Below, piece after piece: positions 1 to 9,990 of a stretch of 64,000 nt of DNA (the stretch's first letter is position 1; every line of letters starts with the position of its first letter). Position numbers and translations under genes: made by a program. Origin of the DNA: Zhengitettix transpicula (Eukaryota; Arthropoda; Insecta; Orthoptera; Tetrigidae). Location: contig CM073590.1 in assembly GCA_037074705.1 (NCBI GenBank), positions 48,954,395 to 49,018,394 of the forward strand. The letters are read 5' to 3'. The notes under the pieces are model-generated. The model saw nothing but the letters and a program-made list of their open reading frames with translations, was not told the DNA's origin and did no database searches.

Positions 1-1299
1 CTTATTAATGGAGCACACACATCTATGGTTTGTTGTCTGCTGTTAAACAAAATTCAAGCGAGTGAAGCCGCGGGAAAAAGGTTTTTCATAATATTTCAGA
101 TAAAGTAGCGCCACTTATCTAAGAACATTTTTCCTCAAAAGCCGCTATACCCACACTGAAATCAAATCCCTCTCCAAGCCGCTATACCAATATAAGCCAA
201 CGTAAACTTAAAGCGATAATTATTAAACAGAACTTAGGATAGATCTCTTTCTAAGGCTGGACTGAATATGTGTTATCGTACAGACTCTGCAACTGGCCAA
301 ATATTTTCTTTTGGTGTGCTGACAGTAAAACTATATTTCTCCGTCCTATATTTTATTCTCATTTTCTTAATATTTTAGTTGACATTACCAACTACAACCC
401 GTTTCCAAAATCTATTTGTTTATGAAAAATTTACCATCCAATTCTATCAGTTAGCTTAATACCAGAATTACGATGTTCTAATTTGAATGCGTAGTTTTGT
501 TGAACTACACATTAAAGAGATCATCCACGATATTCCACAATATCTAAATTGAATTCTCCAAGAAAGTACCATACTATAAGTCAAAACACTATTAAAATAG
601 AACTAAAACATAAAGAAATTTGACAGTATAACGTTAAATGTGATAACAAATTACTTATTTTCCCATTCAAAATAAATGTGTCATAGCTGGTTCTAGTAAA
701 ATAATTAAAGTTAAATTTATTATTATTATTATTATTACAGCATCCTTCAGATATGGAACAAAAGCTGAGACAAATAGTCACAAATACCTGATTTTCAGAA
801 AATTATTTCTATTTATTAAAGTGAGAACAGAAGTAATTACTCTAATGTATTTCCGGATTCTACGTTCAAGAGACATTAACTAACTAAAAATTTGGATGTT
901 TTCACCAAAACATAACATTCGATACGTTCAGAAAACAAGCGTATTTGAAATGCAATGGAATAATAATTGTCTGTATTGATTTTAATTAGAATTAATAGGG
1001 ACATTTTCAAATATGGAGAATTTTATAAATGCAATAGGAATCAGAAGGTTAATTTTGTGCCAGAAAAACAAGGCATGAGTACCAAATAAATACTGTTTAT
1101 CACAGTAAATGAAAAGAGCCTTTGTAGAAGTATTTGAATTCAAATCTATGTTCTGAGAGCAATATTTTATAACAGAAGAAGCCATTTTCCATAGAATTCC
1201 AGCAAATAAAATTTTTTTATGAGACACACTACATTGACCAATAACGTCGCATGATATTGTTCCGTTCATTATGGAAAGAAGATTTATCACCTTATAAAT
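1..1299. other. AT-rich, no gene seen
   Basis: Only a (TTA)n microsatellite at about 716-738 stands out. Short frames resemble no protein. Confidence 0.4.
716..738. repeat. (TTA)n microsatellite
   Basis: About seven tandem units, tttattattattattatta. Confidence 0.8.
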
Positions 1300-1800
1300 A
1301 AAATTAGAAGTGCGTGTGTGCACGTCTGTTTCAAGATTCTGCATGTGTGTGTCAATTTCAACCAAATTGTATGTACATGTTTCCTTGAAATCCCTAAAGA
1401 AACACTGTGAGGGTAATACAAGACTACCAACAGGGTGGCTGGAATTGCAATTTAAAATAATTGAGAGAACTGCCGACATTTTAGTGACCAATAAAAATTT
1501 CGGGATCAATGATTGATAGTGCCTCTTCCTACGTTGTTGATGAAAATAACCGCTTACACCATTGCAGGGATGCCACCCTAAGGATGGGGGTGAAAATGGG
1601 TTACATAAAAATTTTGCGAATACAACCGAGTGTGTGCGCCGGTCACAGAATTGGTAACGACAGTCAAACGTCTCGTACCCCTTCGCCTATATGCAATCGA
1701 AAGCGTAGAACCTAACGCAGAGTAACCGCTCCGAATTCTGCCAGCTTGGTAATCAGACACGATTTTCCTGCAATCCACTGAACCACTGTCGCCTTATCAG
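1300..1800 (+). repeat. Diverged block of the ~140-bp repeat family
   Basis: Contains gaaacactgtgagggtaata, accaacagggtggctgg and ggatgggggtgaaaatgggt, matching the style and word order of 16750-17040. The 175-codon minus frame that overlaps it (982-1509) resembles no protein. Confidence 0.4.
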
Positions 1801-2289
1801 ACTCCTTGTTAAGTGCGTCCCTCTCTTTTTGTTGCTAGCTGAGTTCGCAGTGCCTCCCGACAAAAAGCCGTTGACTTGCTGAAAATAGTCGGAATTTCTC
1901 AGAATAATGAACAATTAAGTTCTCCGAGACCTTTACCAGCCTTTAGCGATGAGTGACTCTACAGAGCTAGGTGTGCAAGGAATGCGAGATAGTAGGTTGG
2001 TGTACCGATCCTCAATATGAGCAACCTTGAGAATAGCCAGACCGAAAGGCTGAATACTGATCCACTGAAACGAGAAGACAATCACACTTAATTTCCCGTA
2101 AGCGTAAATTTACTCGAGAACGTACTGTCTTAAACAAACCAGGTGTTACTCTGAGACTGCTAGCTCTTTTGTAAACAATCCTATGCACTTAGATCGGAAA
2201 CTACACTTAGACTGCCCACTTTGCGGTCCAGCGCGAAGATGTAAACAGTACTACTTAAATCAAAGTCAAAACCTACTTTCTTAAGTCAT

Positions 2290-2430
2290 CGACAGCAGCG
2301 CTGAACAGTGGCAACAACTGCAAAGCACGTTACCGAACACTGAGACTGGTGTCGAATTACAGTTTATAGCAGTCTCTGAGTTTGGTATCGAATTTTGAGC
2401 GGCCGTGCCCTGAGCGGACAACAGTTCCTT
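2290..2430 (+). repeat. Short unit of the ~140-bp repeat family
   Basis: The phrase cactgagactggtgtcgaat, then cagtctctgagtttggtatc, aligns with aactgagactggtgttgaat and gtcactgagtttaattcgg at 16645-16700. Confidence 0.5.
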
Positions 2431-3119
2431 CATCAATCGTCTCTTTCTCAATCCTGACCACTGAGCGAACAGGTATTCAAAATTTGCCAAAGGGAAACTT
2501 TATCAGTCTTGGTTTTTACATTAAGTGAATGTAATACAAGTATAATGTATAACATTTCTGAAGCTTACCTGGATGTATAATTTCTATCTCTATCTATAAT
2601 ATGGAAACTGTTCGAATTGACAGTGATTCGTTTAATAAATATGCTTTTAAATGATCAAATATGATAAGAATCTTTTAACATTTATATTTATCTGATCTCC
2701 TTAAAGAAGTGAAATCTGTTTAGTTATAAATTTAATATTAATTTAAATTTTTAAACATTATAATAGAAAAAACATTCTCTAAGTATCATCCCTAATTTAT
2801 TAGGACTTCTTAAGGTGATGTGAAGTCAATTAAATGATCTAATTTCAAAATCCGTGATTCTAAAAATTCCGACAAAGCAAGATTTTACAAACATGATAAT
2901 ACATAATACAATTAATTAAAAATTTATTAAACATTACTTACAATTAATTACATGAAATGTAGTGGACATAAATTTCTTAGATGCGATTTGCCCACACATT
3001 GCAGGTGAAAAATATGTTATGTTTACAGCTGTTGAGAGTATTGTTAAGTTTAAAGAAACAATGACAATAAAATTATTTTAAATACATTAAATGGATTTGA
3101 AAAATTAGGGAATCATAAA

Positions 3120-4829
3120 TTGCAACATTCCCTAAGGGCCTTCACGCCTAAAGAAGCCTATGCGAGAATCCGGCGAACACGTAATCGAGTAGCGCCATGC
3201 TTGGACGGATTCTTAAAGCACGACTTACTTAGAAAGGTATGCATAAATTCCATTACTGCACTCTTTAACCTGGTGATGGTATCTGTGCGGCAACCCAGTT
3301 TTTTTTTGTATGTAATAATAACATTACAATGCTTATCCCAAAAGAAAGGATAGACTCCTCCAATCCAGAGAACTATCGGCCCATAACAATCTCATCAATA
3401 TTAAGCAGAACATATTGGGGAATAATTGACATTAGACTAAGAGTAGTGACCAACTTTATTGACACACGGAAGGGCTTTGTCTGGGAGGTCGGATGCTATA
3501 AAAGCATCAGCTTCCTAGGAGAAGTATTAAATCTAGCCCAGAAAGGGAATGGTGTAACGGCAATCCAGGTTGACATTGCCAAAGCGTTTGACACCCTCCA
3601 CCATGATGCGATAGCTGAGGTCCTCAAGGGCAAAGGTAACTCCAGCCGAACTAATTTTCATGATATATACATCCTACAGGAACGAGAATTCCTCGATAAA
3701 AAGTCTGCCGGAATTCGAAATCGAGATTCAGCGTGGGGTTAAACAAGGTGACACACTGTCTCCCATTATTTTCCACATCTGCTTGGACGAGTTAATAACT
3801 AGAGAAAATAAAAGTTTACCAGGTCGGGAAAGCATCTCATGCCTAGCCTACGCCAATGACATCATCTTGCTGGCAAACGACAGGAACACGGCTGCTGAAC
3901 TTCTGAAGACCTGTAAGCATTTCTGGACAAACGTCACATGAAAATATCCTGGGACAAATGTGCAACTTTTCAGATCAATGCAGGTAGAGGAAGTTGGCGC
4001 GTGACTGACTCCGGAATCCTGGCAGCCGATGGTCGAAAAATCTCTTTTCTAGGACAGTCAGAGCCCGTGACAAACTTCTGGATCAAAGTATTCCATTGTG
4101 AAGGTATCTCCGTAAAGACTGCCAGCCAGGGCCTTAGAGCAGCATTAGCAAGGATCTCAAAGCTGTCTCTTAGGCGGCACCAAAAAGTAGAACTACTAGC
4201 GTGGTATGTCCTTCCTCACTACTTACATACCTTCACCACGGGTCCCATCAGTTGACGGAGTTGCGGGCGCTCGACGTTGACGGTGAAGTCTTATCTGCAC
4301 CTCCCGTCCTCCGTTGCAGATGGCCTGGTATACTCCGCCAAGTGGAATGGAGGCTTTCGTTTCTCAAAACTTGAAATCGTTGTCGTGAGTGGAACGTTGA
4401 AGACTGGCTGGAAGTTCATAAATCACGACGATCCTGCCATTAAAGCCATCGGTAGGGATTCCGGGCTGGCCACGCGCCTGAAAACTCTCACTCACACGGC
4501 CAAAATTAGGGTGGCCAATAAAATCCATAAGTGAAATTGAAAAATATAAAACTATGGCAAAAAGAGCCGAAAACACCTCCTGGGTTGAATTGACCTCCCA
4601 AGGTAAAGGTGTCGCGGCATATCGAAAAGACATAATTGGCACGAGTGGCTATACGTAACAGAACTTTTAAAGCCAACTCGGACCATAAGCGCACTCAGAC
4701 TTCGTGCTAATGTGCTTAAATAGCGATTAATAAGTTTACCAAAACATATTGTGTAGGAAATGTGCTGCCCAGACCGTAACGCTAAGGAACATTTTGGGTC
4801 AGTGTATACACACAAAGGTGCTAAGGATA
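3120..4829 (+). pseudogene. R2-like non-LTR retrotransposon, reverse transcriptase part (dead)
   Basis: The decayed, frameshifted coding region of a non-LTR element of the R2/NeSL type is read across several frames. In order I see a thumb-proximal segment (FTPKEAYARIRRTRN, 3141 on), NPENYRPITISSILSR (3363 on), VDIAKAFDTLHHDAI (RT motif A, near 3570), GVKQGDTLSPIIF (near 3735), and CLAYANDIILLA, where the catalytic YADD is YAND (near 3850). After this come a C-terminal RT segment (3938-4540) and a zinc-knuckle-like CRKCAAQTVTLRNILGQC (near 4752), in which the expected His appears replaced by Asn. Coding stops at 4829 where a retroposon is inserted; the endonuclease resumes at 8028. Loss of the first catalytic Asp and several frame breaks show that the copy is inactive. 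R2 proper targets 28S rDNA; no rDNA is seen here, so this may be a related non-rDNA lineage. Confidence 0.75.
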
Positions 4830-4990
4830 AAGAGCAATATTTTTTTTAGGGCAACAGGCTATATGAGGGTAATCCACGTTGGGCAACTCCCCTTTAATAG
4901 CATAGGAAGGGATTTGAAAGGGGGGATGCGGAAGGGTAGGGGAAGGTAGCCAAGGGTTAACTAGGGCCCCCGGGCTATATTTTAAGGATC

Positions 4991-5268
4991 TGTGGAGCTA
5001 GCCTCCACAGAGCTTCACGTCTATCTTTCGACGAACTTCTCTGCGCTCTGATCTGTTTTTCCCCTTCTCCGCTACGGCTGGCGGATGAGGCGTCAGCGAT
5101 GCTAGCAGAGAAGTTCGTTGGCAGATCAGTCAGCTGATGTTCGCAGAGAAGTTCGTCGAAAGATAGACGTGAAGCTCAGTGGAGGCCAGCTCCACAGTAC
5201 ACCTCCACTAGCAGCTGAGTTAGCTGCGATATTCTGTAAAAGAAAAGTGTTGAACGCCTACAAGAATA
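4991..5268 (-). repeat. 3' LTR region of the gypsy-like element, rearranged
   Basis: The outer end TAGCTCCACA (minus strand) abuts GATC. The sequence is internally palindromic: a block with cttcacgtctatctttcgac (5012-5031) recurs inverted at about 5152-5175. Another TGTGGAGCT begins at 5196 on the minus strand. It shares about 48 bp with the 5' LTR. It may be a rearranged LTR or LTR plus foldback remnant. Confidence 0.45.
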
Positions 5269-5400
5269 CGGGGGCCCTAGTAACCCTTGGCTACCTTCCT
5301 CTACCCTTCCGCATCCCCCTTTTTTAATCCCTTCCTATGCTATTAAAGGGGAGTTGCCCAATGTGGATCACCCTCATGTAGCCTGTTGCCCTAAAAAAAA
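5269..5400 (+). mobile_element. 5'-truncated RP retroposon fragment with A-tail
   Basis: 132 bp of the RP 3' end in plus orientation runs from cgggggccctag to cctgttgccctaaaaaaaa. It is flanked by a perfect 13-bp direct repeat gcctacaagaata (5256-5268 and 5401-5413). A-tail, 5' truncation and target duplication are the signature of target-primed reverse transcription, so RP moves through RNA. Confidence 0.85.
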
Positions 5401-5402
5401 GC

Positions 5403-5927
5403 CTACAAGAATAAAATTGTGTTAGGCGCGAACGAAACGTGTTTCTTCTTCGCTGGGGGGTAGGTCTTCACTGCGTGCGGAAGTCTTGTTGAAGTGGAAG
5501 AAGTGTGTGCATGTTCTTCATTACTTGTAGTCTGGGTCGAATCAGCGACCCGTTCTTCTGAAATTAGAAACGCTGCTTTATTGCGAGAAACATTTATTTG
5601 GGGTTCTCTTCGATATCGTGGTGCAGGTTCAGACTGAATTTGATGCTTGCGCACTCGAGTTTTCTCAGGAATATGTTTAGGCTTCGACATTGGAGATCGT
5701 GCGCTCTGTAGCTTAATCTGTCTGGCAGTTTGGAACACGTGATGTCCTTTTGTAAAATGTTGATCCCGGACTTCTTGGCGTTTTACTGAAACTGACAAAG
5801 TGTTATCTGAAAGATTTCGTAGTACACTTTCAAACTTGTTTTTATTTGCAATAAGCGTACGTATTGTAGGAGTATGTGATTTAGAAATTACAGCGTTATT
5901 AAACAATGAAGTTGTCGTGTCATACAA
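5403..5927 (-). pseudogene. Pol remnant: post-protease linker fused to Pol C-terminus
   Basis: A 174-codon frame starts in the region after the protease (YDTTTSLFNNAVISKSH) and contains DQHFTKGHHVFQTARQI, the short motif that precedes reverse transcriptase in gypsy-like Pol. It then switches to basic, Ser/Pro/His-rich sequence ending KKKHVSFAPNTILFL and a stop at 5403, resembling the C-terminal tail after integrase. The whole of RT, RNase H and integrase between these is missing. This internal deletion, with the open frame kept, points to a non-autonomous derivative. Confidence 0.6.
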
Positions 5928-6017
5928 CTTTTCACCACGTAAATCGATTGCTAAATTGTAATGTCGGAGTAAATCAGCTCCGATTATAGGTTGGGAAACA
6001 TCGGCAATTATGAATGT

Positions 6018-6401
6018 CTAATCAATGCCACGTCTTAACCCTAAATTGAGGTTAAGTGTTTTTTTCCCATAAGTTTTGATTACTGTACCATTTGCTGCAT
6101 AAAGTCGGTAGCTAGACTTTACAGTTTTAGTTATTGCTACCTTTCTTGGCAACACAGAAACGTCTGCACCTGTATCAATCAACAAATGCATACGATTGTT
6201 GCTATCGTGTATGACTAAGCGGTTTTTCTGTTTGTCTGCCAATGTGCATGGCGTTGCGCATTTACGAGCTTTTGTGCCAAATTTGCGATTATACCAACAT
6301 AGATCATCTTTTGAAATTTGACTATTTGAACTCTGTACGCGTCTATTATTACAGCTTGGCATGCGCTGCTGATTCCTGATTTCTCGAGACAGTGATTGCA
6401 C
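6018..6401 (-). pseudogene. Gag zinc knuckle and retropepsin of the gypsy-like element
   Basis: The frame contains DDLCWYNRKFGTKARKC, where a CCHC-type knuckle would have His in place of Asn after WY, followed by LLIDTGADVSVLPRK, the aspartyl protease active site DTG with its flap-side partner. Next is a region YRLYAANGTVIKTYGKK that matches the retropepsin fold of gypsy-like Pol, and LNLGLRRGID. The frame breaks at 6018 and sequence similarity continues out of frame (ADVSQPIIGADLLRHYNLAI, rest on the 5927-5403 side). The protease would have processed the polyprotein; the copy is defective. Confidence 0.75.
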
Positions 6402-6579
6402 TAGTAGTTTGAGTTAGTTCACTTCGCGTATTAAGTTTGCATATACACTTGAACTACCCGACGACGTGGAGTGTGCAGCCTCATGAGGACGTTGCGCGAT
6501 GTCCTGTGTGACTGAATGCACGTCAGGTCGTATTAGTTCGAAAAAATTTGTCAGCTAGCGAACATATAACATTTAAATC

Positions 6580-7044
6580 CTAAGATTCACTAATTGCTAA
6601 CACGCTACGAATGTTATCAGGTAATTGCTCCATAAACAAAGTACGTAGTATTTGGTCATTGCACTGACCCACTGAGAGATTACGCATTTTCTGAAGAATT
6701 AAAGAAGGCTTTTCTTCAACAATTGAATGACTGAGCAATAATCGACGAAGTCTTCTCTCGTCTGATTCGCAAAACGCACTGATAATTCTGTTTTTAATAG
6801 TAACATACTTATCTGTGCTCGGGGGCCGATCGATGACGTCACTGATGACGTCCAATGCCGCCTCGTCTAAGCTTATAAGCACATGGTTGTACTTAGCGGC
6901 GTCGGAAATAATCCGCTTCACAGCGAATGCAGCTTCCACGACCAGGAACCATCGAGCCGGGTTATTTTTTCCAAAAAACAGGAATCCGTATGGAGTCGAC
7001 CGAGTTGATAGTAGAGATGTCTTGAGAAGTAGTAGCTTCATCAT
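6580..7044 (-). pseudogene. gag of the gypsy-like element
   Basis: The open frame of about 154 codons reads NPARWFLVVEAAFAVKRI, then AAKYNHVLISLDEAALDVIS, DRPPSTDKYVTIKNRII, and AFCESDERRLRRLL. This is the capsid region typical of insect gypsy/Mag-like Gag, which forms the virus-like particle. It is immediately followed by more Gag sequence in a broken frame (6401-6580), then by the zinc-knuckle and protease segment. The likely true start is upstream in the leader. The element lacks RT and integrase, so this gag is probably non-functional. Confidence 0.7.
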
Positions 7045-7324
7045 CAGTTGCGGGTGCCTCTTCGTTTTGTAACATCTCGCAGAAAAATCTTGTAGTCCTG
7101 GGTAAGCGAATCTCCAATCTCACTTCAGGCGAAAGCAGATTTTTCAGAGTCTCGAAGTATAGAATCGCGTCCAGGGAAGAAAATCTTCTTGGAGTTTCCG
7201 TATTAGATCACGTCCCGTGAGGAAAATCTTCTCAGATTTGCAGTGTTAAATCATGTCCAGTGAGGAAAATCTCAGATTTGCCGTGTTATATCACGTCGGG
7301 GTCACTAATTTTTCTCCCCTATGT

Positions 7325-7674
7325 TGCGGACTCCGTGGTATTATTTAGATGCGACACCACACACGGGAAGAAAATTTAAAATATAATATTTGCGATGTGT
7401 GATAGCACGGGTTGCGATTTAATGACGAGACTTGATATTTTTTCAATATTTTATTTCTCTTTTCTAAATCATGTTCACTGGTCAATTGCTCGGAACGAAC
7501 TGAACTCAAATTTTTTCTTTACTACATAAGAAAAGAATCTTATTTTAGCGCAACAATGAAAGTTCATAACGCTTCCGAGAATTACGCAGTGTTTATCCTT
7601 TCCGCGTCGACTAGAATTTCTCTGCGCTCTGATCTCTTTTTCCCTTTCTCCGCTACGGCTGACGTAGCTCCACA
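7325..7674 (-). repeat. 5' LTR region of the gypsy-like element
   Basis: The minus strand begins TGTGGAGCTACGTCAGCCGT and contains an AATAAA signal near 7447. It runs to about CCGCAACA (7325), followed by the leader with GACCCCGACGTGAT, a motif often found just after the LTR in insect gypsy/Mag-type elements. The inner boundary is estimated because the opposite LTR is rearranged. Confidence 0.5.
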
Positions 7675-8018
7675 GATCCTACCCGGCATTCGCCTAAAGA
7701 AATGCAGGGAAAACCCTAGAAAAACCTGCATCAGGTAGGTCGGGCATTGGGTCCTTGTCCCACGCCCTTCCGATAGCGGGAGAGTAGTTTGCTGTGGGGA
7801 CGCAGCATTCCCTTCTCCGTGCCTCGACCAGTTTAGGAGGCAGCTGGCCGACTATTCCAATGGGAATAGCGGACAACGCTTACCGTATGCCCAAGGTCTG
7901 TGACCCCGGAACATACACCTCTCAGAATAGGCCGAGGTGCCTCGGCTTGTGGGAACCTTAGTTCAAAAACGGAGAGGAAAACGTATACCCAAAGGTAGCC
8001 CCTTCGTATCTCTCCTAA

Positions 8019-8440
8019 AAGGTAAATGAAATAAGAGATTTTATGGAGGAGAAAACTGTAAGGAACATGCGGGCGGCTAAGAAATCAAGATTCCTGGATC
8101 CCCTGGACAGGACGCTCCAACCGGACGTCGTCATGCACGACAAGGACTGGGTCCTCGTGGTTGATGTTGCAGTCTGCCACGAGGATGGAGGTTTCCTGGA
8201 AAGGGGCAAACAGGAAAAAATCAATAAATACAAAGCACTTAATGAGCACTACTGAAATTATTTAATGTGAAAAACTACAAAGTTATCCCCATTATCGTGA
8301 TACGACGGGTTCTCTGCCACAAAGTACGACTGCCTCCCTCAAAGATATCGGTATTACGGATAGAAGACCCTTGAAAACCATAACGCTATTAGCACTAAGG
8401 AGTTCTATTTAACTATATTCCTATTGAAATATATTTCTTG
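8019..8440 (+). pseudogene. R2-like element, restriction-like endonuclease part
   Basis: This is the continuation of the split R2-like element. The open stretch NEIRDFMEEK, then LDPLDRTLQPDVVM, DWVLVVDVAVCHEDGG and GKQEKINKYKAL matches the restriction-like endonuclease of R2/NeSL elements (PD then D-x(n)-VDVTV with a downstream K). A stop follows at 8252-8254. After a frameshift the frame continues as VIPIIV, then LPQSTTASLKDIGITDRR and LALRSSI to about 8410, the usual end of the family. The split of the R2-like protein is clean: RIK at the left break (4829) and NEIRDF at the right break belong to one continuous motif. Left flank AAGAGCAAT (4830-4838) and right flank AAGGTAAAT (8019-8027) may be a decayed target-site duplication of the intervening insertion. 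8440-8590 is AT-rich, probably 3' untranslated remnant. Confidence 0.72.
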
Positions 8441-8594
8441 TTTACGATAACTGTAGGTGAAGCCCGTCCACCTATTAAGCAACTCTTGGACCCTATACAT
8501 CTGGAATTAATAAAATCTCCGCTACAAAATCTTTAATAATCCATTTAAATAATTTACCGAACGATATAAATTTACATAATATATATTTATTTAC

Positions 8595-8806
8595 GAATAA
8601 GAAAGATAGCTAATTCAGACAAAAAGTGATAATATAAATACCACACACCGTTTCTGGGATCCTTGTTCCTTTCGTCAGGTCCGAAGAAGAGACTAGAGCG
8701 ACACAACTGCACTTGTCATTCCCAGAAACGTTGTGAGGTATTTATATTATCACTTTTTTGTCTGAATTCTTAATTATTTTCAATCAGACATTAATTTTTT
8801 CATTTT
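8595..8806. mobile_element. Foldback element FB copy A
   Basis: Inverted arms: tcagacaaaaagtgataata near 8617 and the reverse at 8738-8766, with a further gtttctggga/tcccagaaac pair inside. It is flanked by a 12-bp direct repeat atatttatttac (8583-8594 and 8807-8818). On the minus strand the arm contains CCTGACGAAAGGAACAAGG followed by ATCCCAGAAAC, a hammerhead-like arrangement. Copies also lie at 9287, 24283, 36068 and 41992. No coding sequence. Confidence 0.8.
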
Positions 8807-9098
8807 ATATTTATTTACATAATATTTATTTATACGAACATATATTGTGTATATAAATAGATATATTTATATTATACACCATCTTATTTATTTATCTATA
8901 TATAATATATCTATACATTTACTTATACTTATATATTACCTGGTTCTGCAGGCGATAGTGGCCCGTTACCCTTCCAATATAATTCATTTCTCGTTAATCC
9001 AACTAATTATGACCGGTGCAGTTTTATAAGTAACTTATTCTAATCTGCAGAATAACCTCCCTCACCGGTCCACTCCCCGTGCCCTTGGGCATTGATGT

Positions 9099-9790
9099 AT
9101 ATAGTGGGTATATTTTTACTCCCTCAAGGTGCTGGGAGTAAAATTGACTCATTTATACCGGGAGTATATTTCACTCTTTTAGGGTACTGGTAGTAATTTA
9201 GACTTCCTTAATTTACGAGGAGTATTCACGACTCATTTAAGCTGTATTGGAAGTAATTTTGGCTCCCTGAAGGTGACTGGAGTATTGAATAAGAAAGATA
9301 GCCAATTCAGACAAAAAAGTGATAATATAAATATCACACAACGTTTCTGGGATCCTTGTCCCTTTCGTCGGGTACGCAGTCTAGAGCGACATTAACTGCA
9401 CCCGTCAGTTGACAAAACTCAAAAGCTTTTCAAAAGGATACCAGAAACTGGTATTTATATTATCACTTTTTTGTCTGAATTATTCATTATTTTCAATCAG
9501 TCGTAATTTTTTTTCTTTTTAACTGGAGTATTTTTATCTTCTTTAAGGCATCGGGGAATTATTGAATTTTAATGGAAACCGCGAATAGAAATGATTCCGG
9601 GAGTATATTTAAGGCATTTAATGTAGCATCAGTATTTTTTACGCGGGATCGGTATGAGTACAACTCGTGACTCCTTTGACGTAACGGGAATATTTTTGCC
9701 ACCTTTGAGATACTGGGAGTATTTTTCACCCTCGTAAGGTATCGGAAGAAATGTTGTCTCTTTTTATGGCACCATGCATATTTTATGTAA
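9099..9790. repeat. Degenerate minisatellite, ~30-bp units
   Basis: Recurrent phrases of the kind ctgggagtaaaattgactc, ccgggagtatatttcactc, and tactggtagtaatttagac alternate at about 30-bp spacing through 9540-9780, interrupted by foldback copy B at 9287-9521. Units are strongly diverged. A related block occurs at 17213-17335. Confidence 0.6.
9287..9521. mobile_element. Foldback element FB copy B
   Basis: Same ends as copy A: starts gaataagaaagatagccaat, ends in a T-rich stretch after caatcagtcgtaa. It is flanked by an 11-bp direct repeat actggagtatt (9276-9286 and 9522-9532), a unit of the surrounding minisatellite, so it inserted into that array. The second arm is shortened (ggataccagaaactgg). 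The minus strand of the first arm keeps CTGACGAAAGGGACAAGG then ATCCCAGAAAC. Confidence 0.8.
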
Positions 9791-9819
9791 CAGGATAATT
9801 CTGGTTTCGTTGAAAAAAG

Positions 9820-9990
9820 CCCTCGATGACTTGGATCAAGGGGTAAACGTAAATTTGTAAATATTCAAAAAAATGACGATATGAATGCTGGCTGAAATTA
9901 ATGTTTATCAAGAGAGTAGAGTGGAATCAATTCGTTCTTCGGGCTAAAATAAATAAATTCCGGAGCAACGCTGGACACTCGGCTAATATT
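9820..9990 (+). repeat. Dispersed repeat, copy 1 of 2
   Basis: Aligned by eye with 17395-17590: agagtggaatcaattcgttc, ttcgggctaa, and gcaacgctggacactcgg here match agtgtggaattaattccttc, tccgggctaa, and gaaacgccgggaactcag there. Both follow a gggagtattttt-type minisatellite. No coding potential. Confidence 0.55.

Larger units (their letters stand above)
4991..7674 (-). mobile_element. Gypsy-like LTR retrotransposon, internally deleted
   Basis: The outer ends are TGTGGAGCTA and TAGCTCCACA, bounded by a 4-bp duplication GATC (4987-4990 and 7675-7678); removing the element restores the host repeat exactly. Minus-strand order is 5' LTR region (about 7674 to 7325), leader with TTAGTGACCCCGACGTGAT just after it, gag (7044-6580), protease (6401-6018) and the pol C-terminus (5927-5403). 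Reverse transcriptase, RNase H and integrase are absent: the frame passes from the protease linker directly to a basic C-terminus ending SFAPNTILFL. At 2.7 kb it is about half the usual length. The two LTR regions share a block (about 5033-5080 and 7614-7661) but are otherwise rearranged, so inner LTR limits are uncertain. A retroposon fragment is inserted at 5269-5400. Stops between gag and protease make it defective. Confidence 0.8.
4839..8018 (-). mobile_element. Retroposon copy (family RP), itself interrupted
   Basis: This is one copy of the commonest repeat of the window, here called RP. It is minus-oriented: its A-rich 3' end appears as the T-run at 4840-4847, followed by agggcaacaggctatatgag. 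The outer parts 4839-4990 and 7679-8018 join perfectly into the uninterrupted consensus seen elsewhere (for example 11743-12102 and 47262-47759): tttaaggatc joins gatcctaccc. The intervening 4991-7674 is an LTR element. The RP copy is inserted in the R2-like gene. RP has no recognised protein; its 420-bp body and A-tail suggest a SINE or a non-autonomous non-LTR element. Confidence 0.75.

Noticed and set aside
982..1509. 175-codon minus-strand frame
   Set aside because: No similarity that I recognise, partly within a diverged repeat, AT-driven composition.
4839..5400. A single foldback transposon with 130-bp terminal repeats
   Set aside because: The right arm has its own 13-bp target duplication and A-tail, so it is a separate later insertion of an RP fragment.
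9099..9790. CRISPR-like array
   Set aside because: The units are degenerate, AT-rich and lack uniform spacers; eukaryotic minisatellite.
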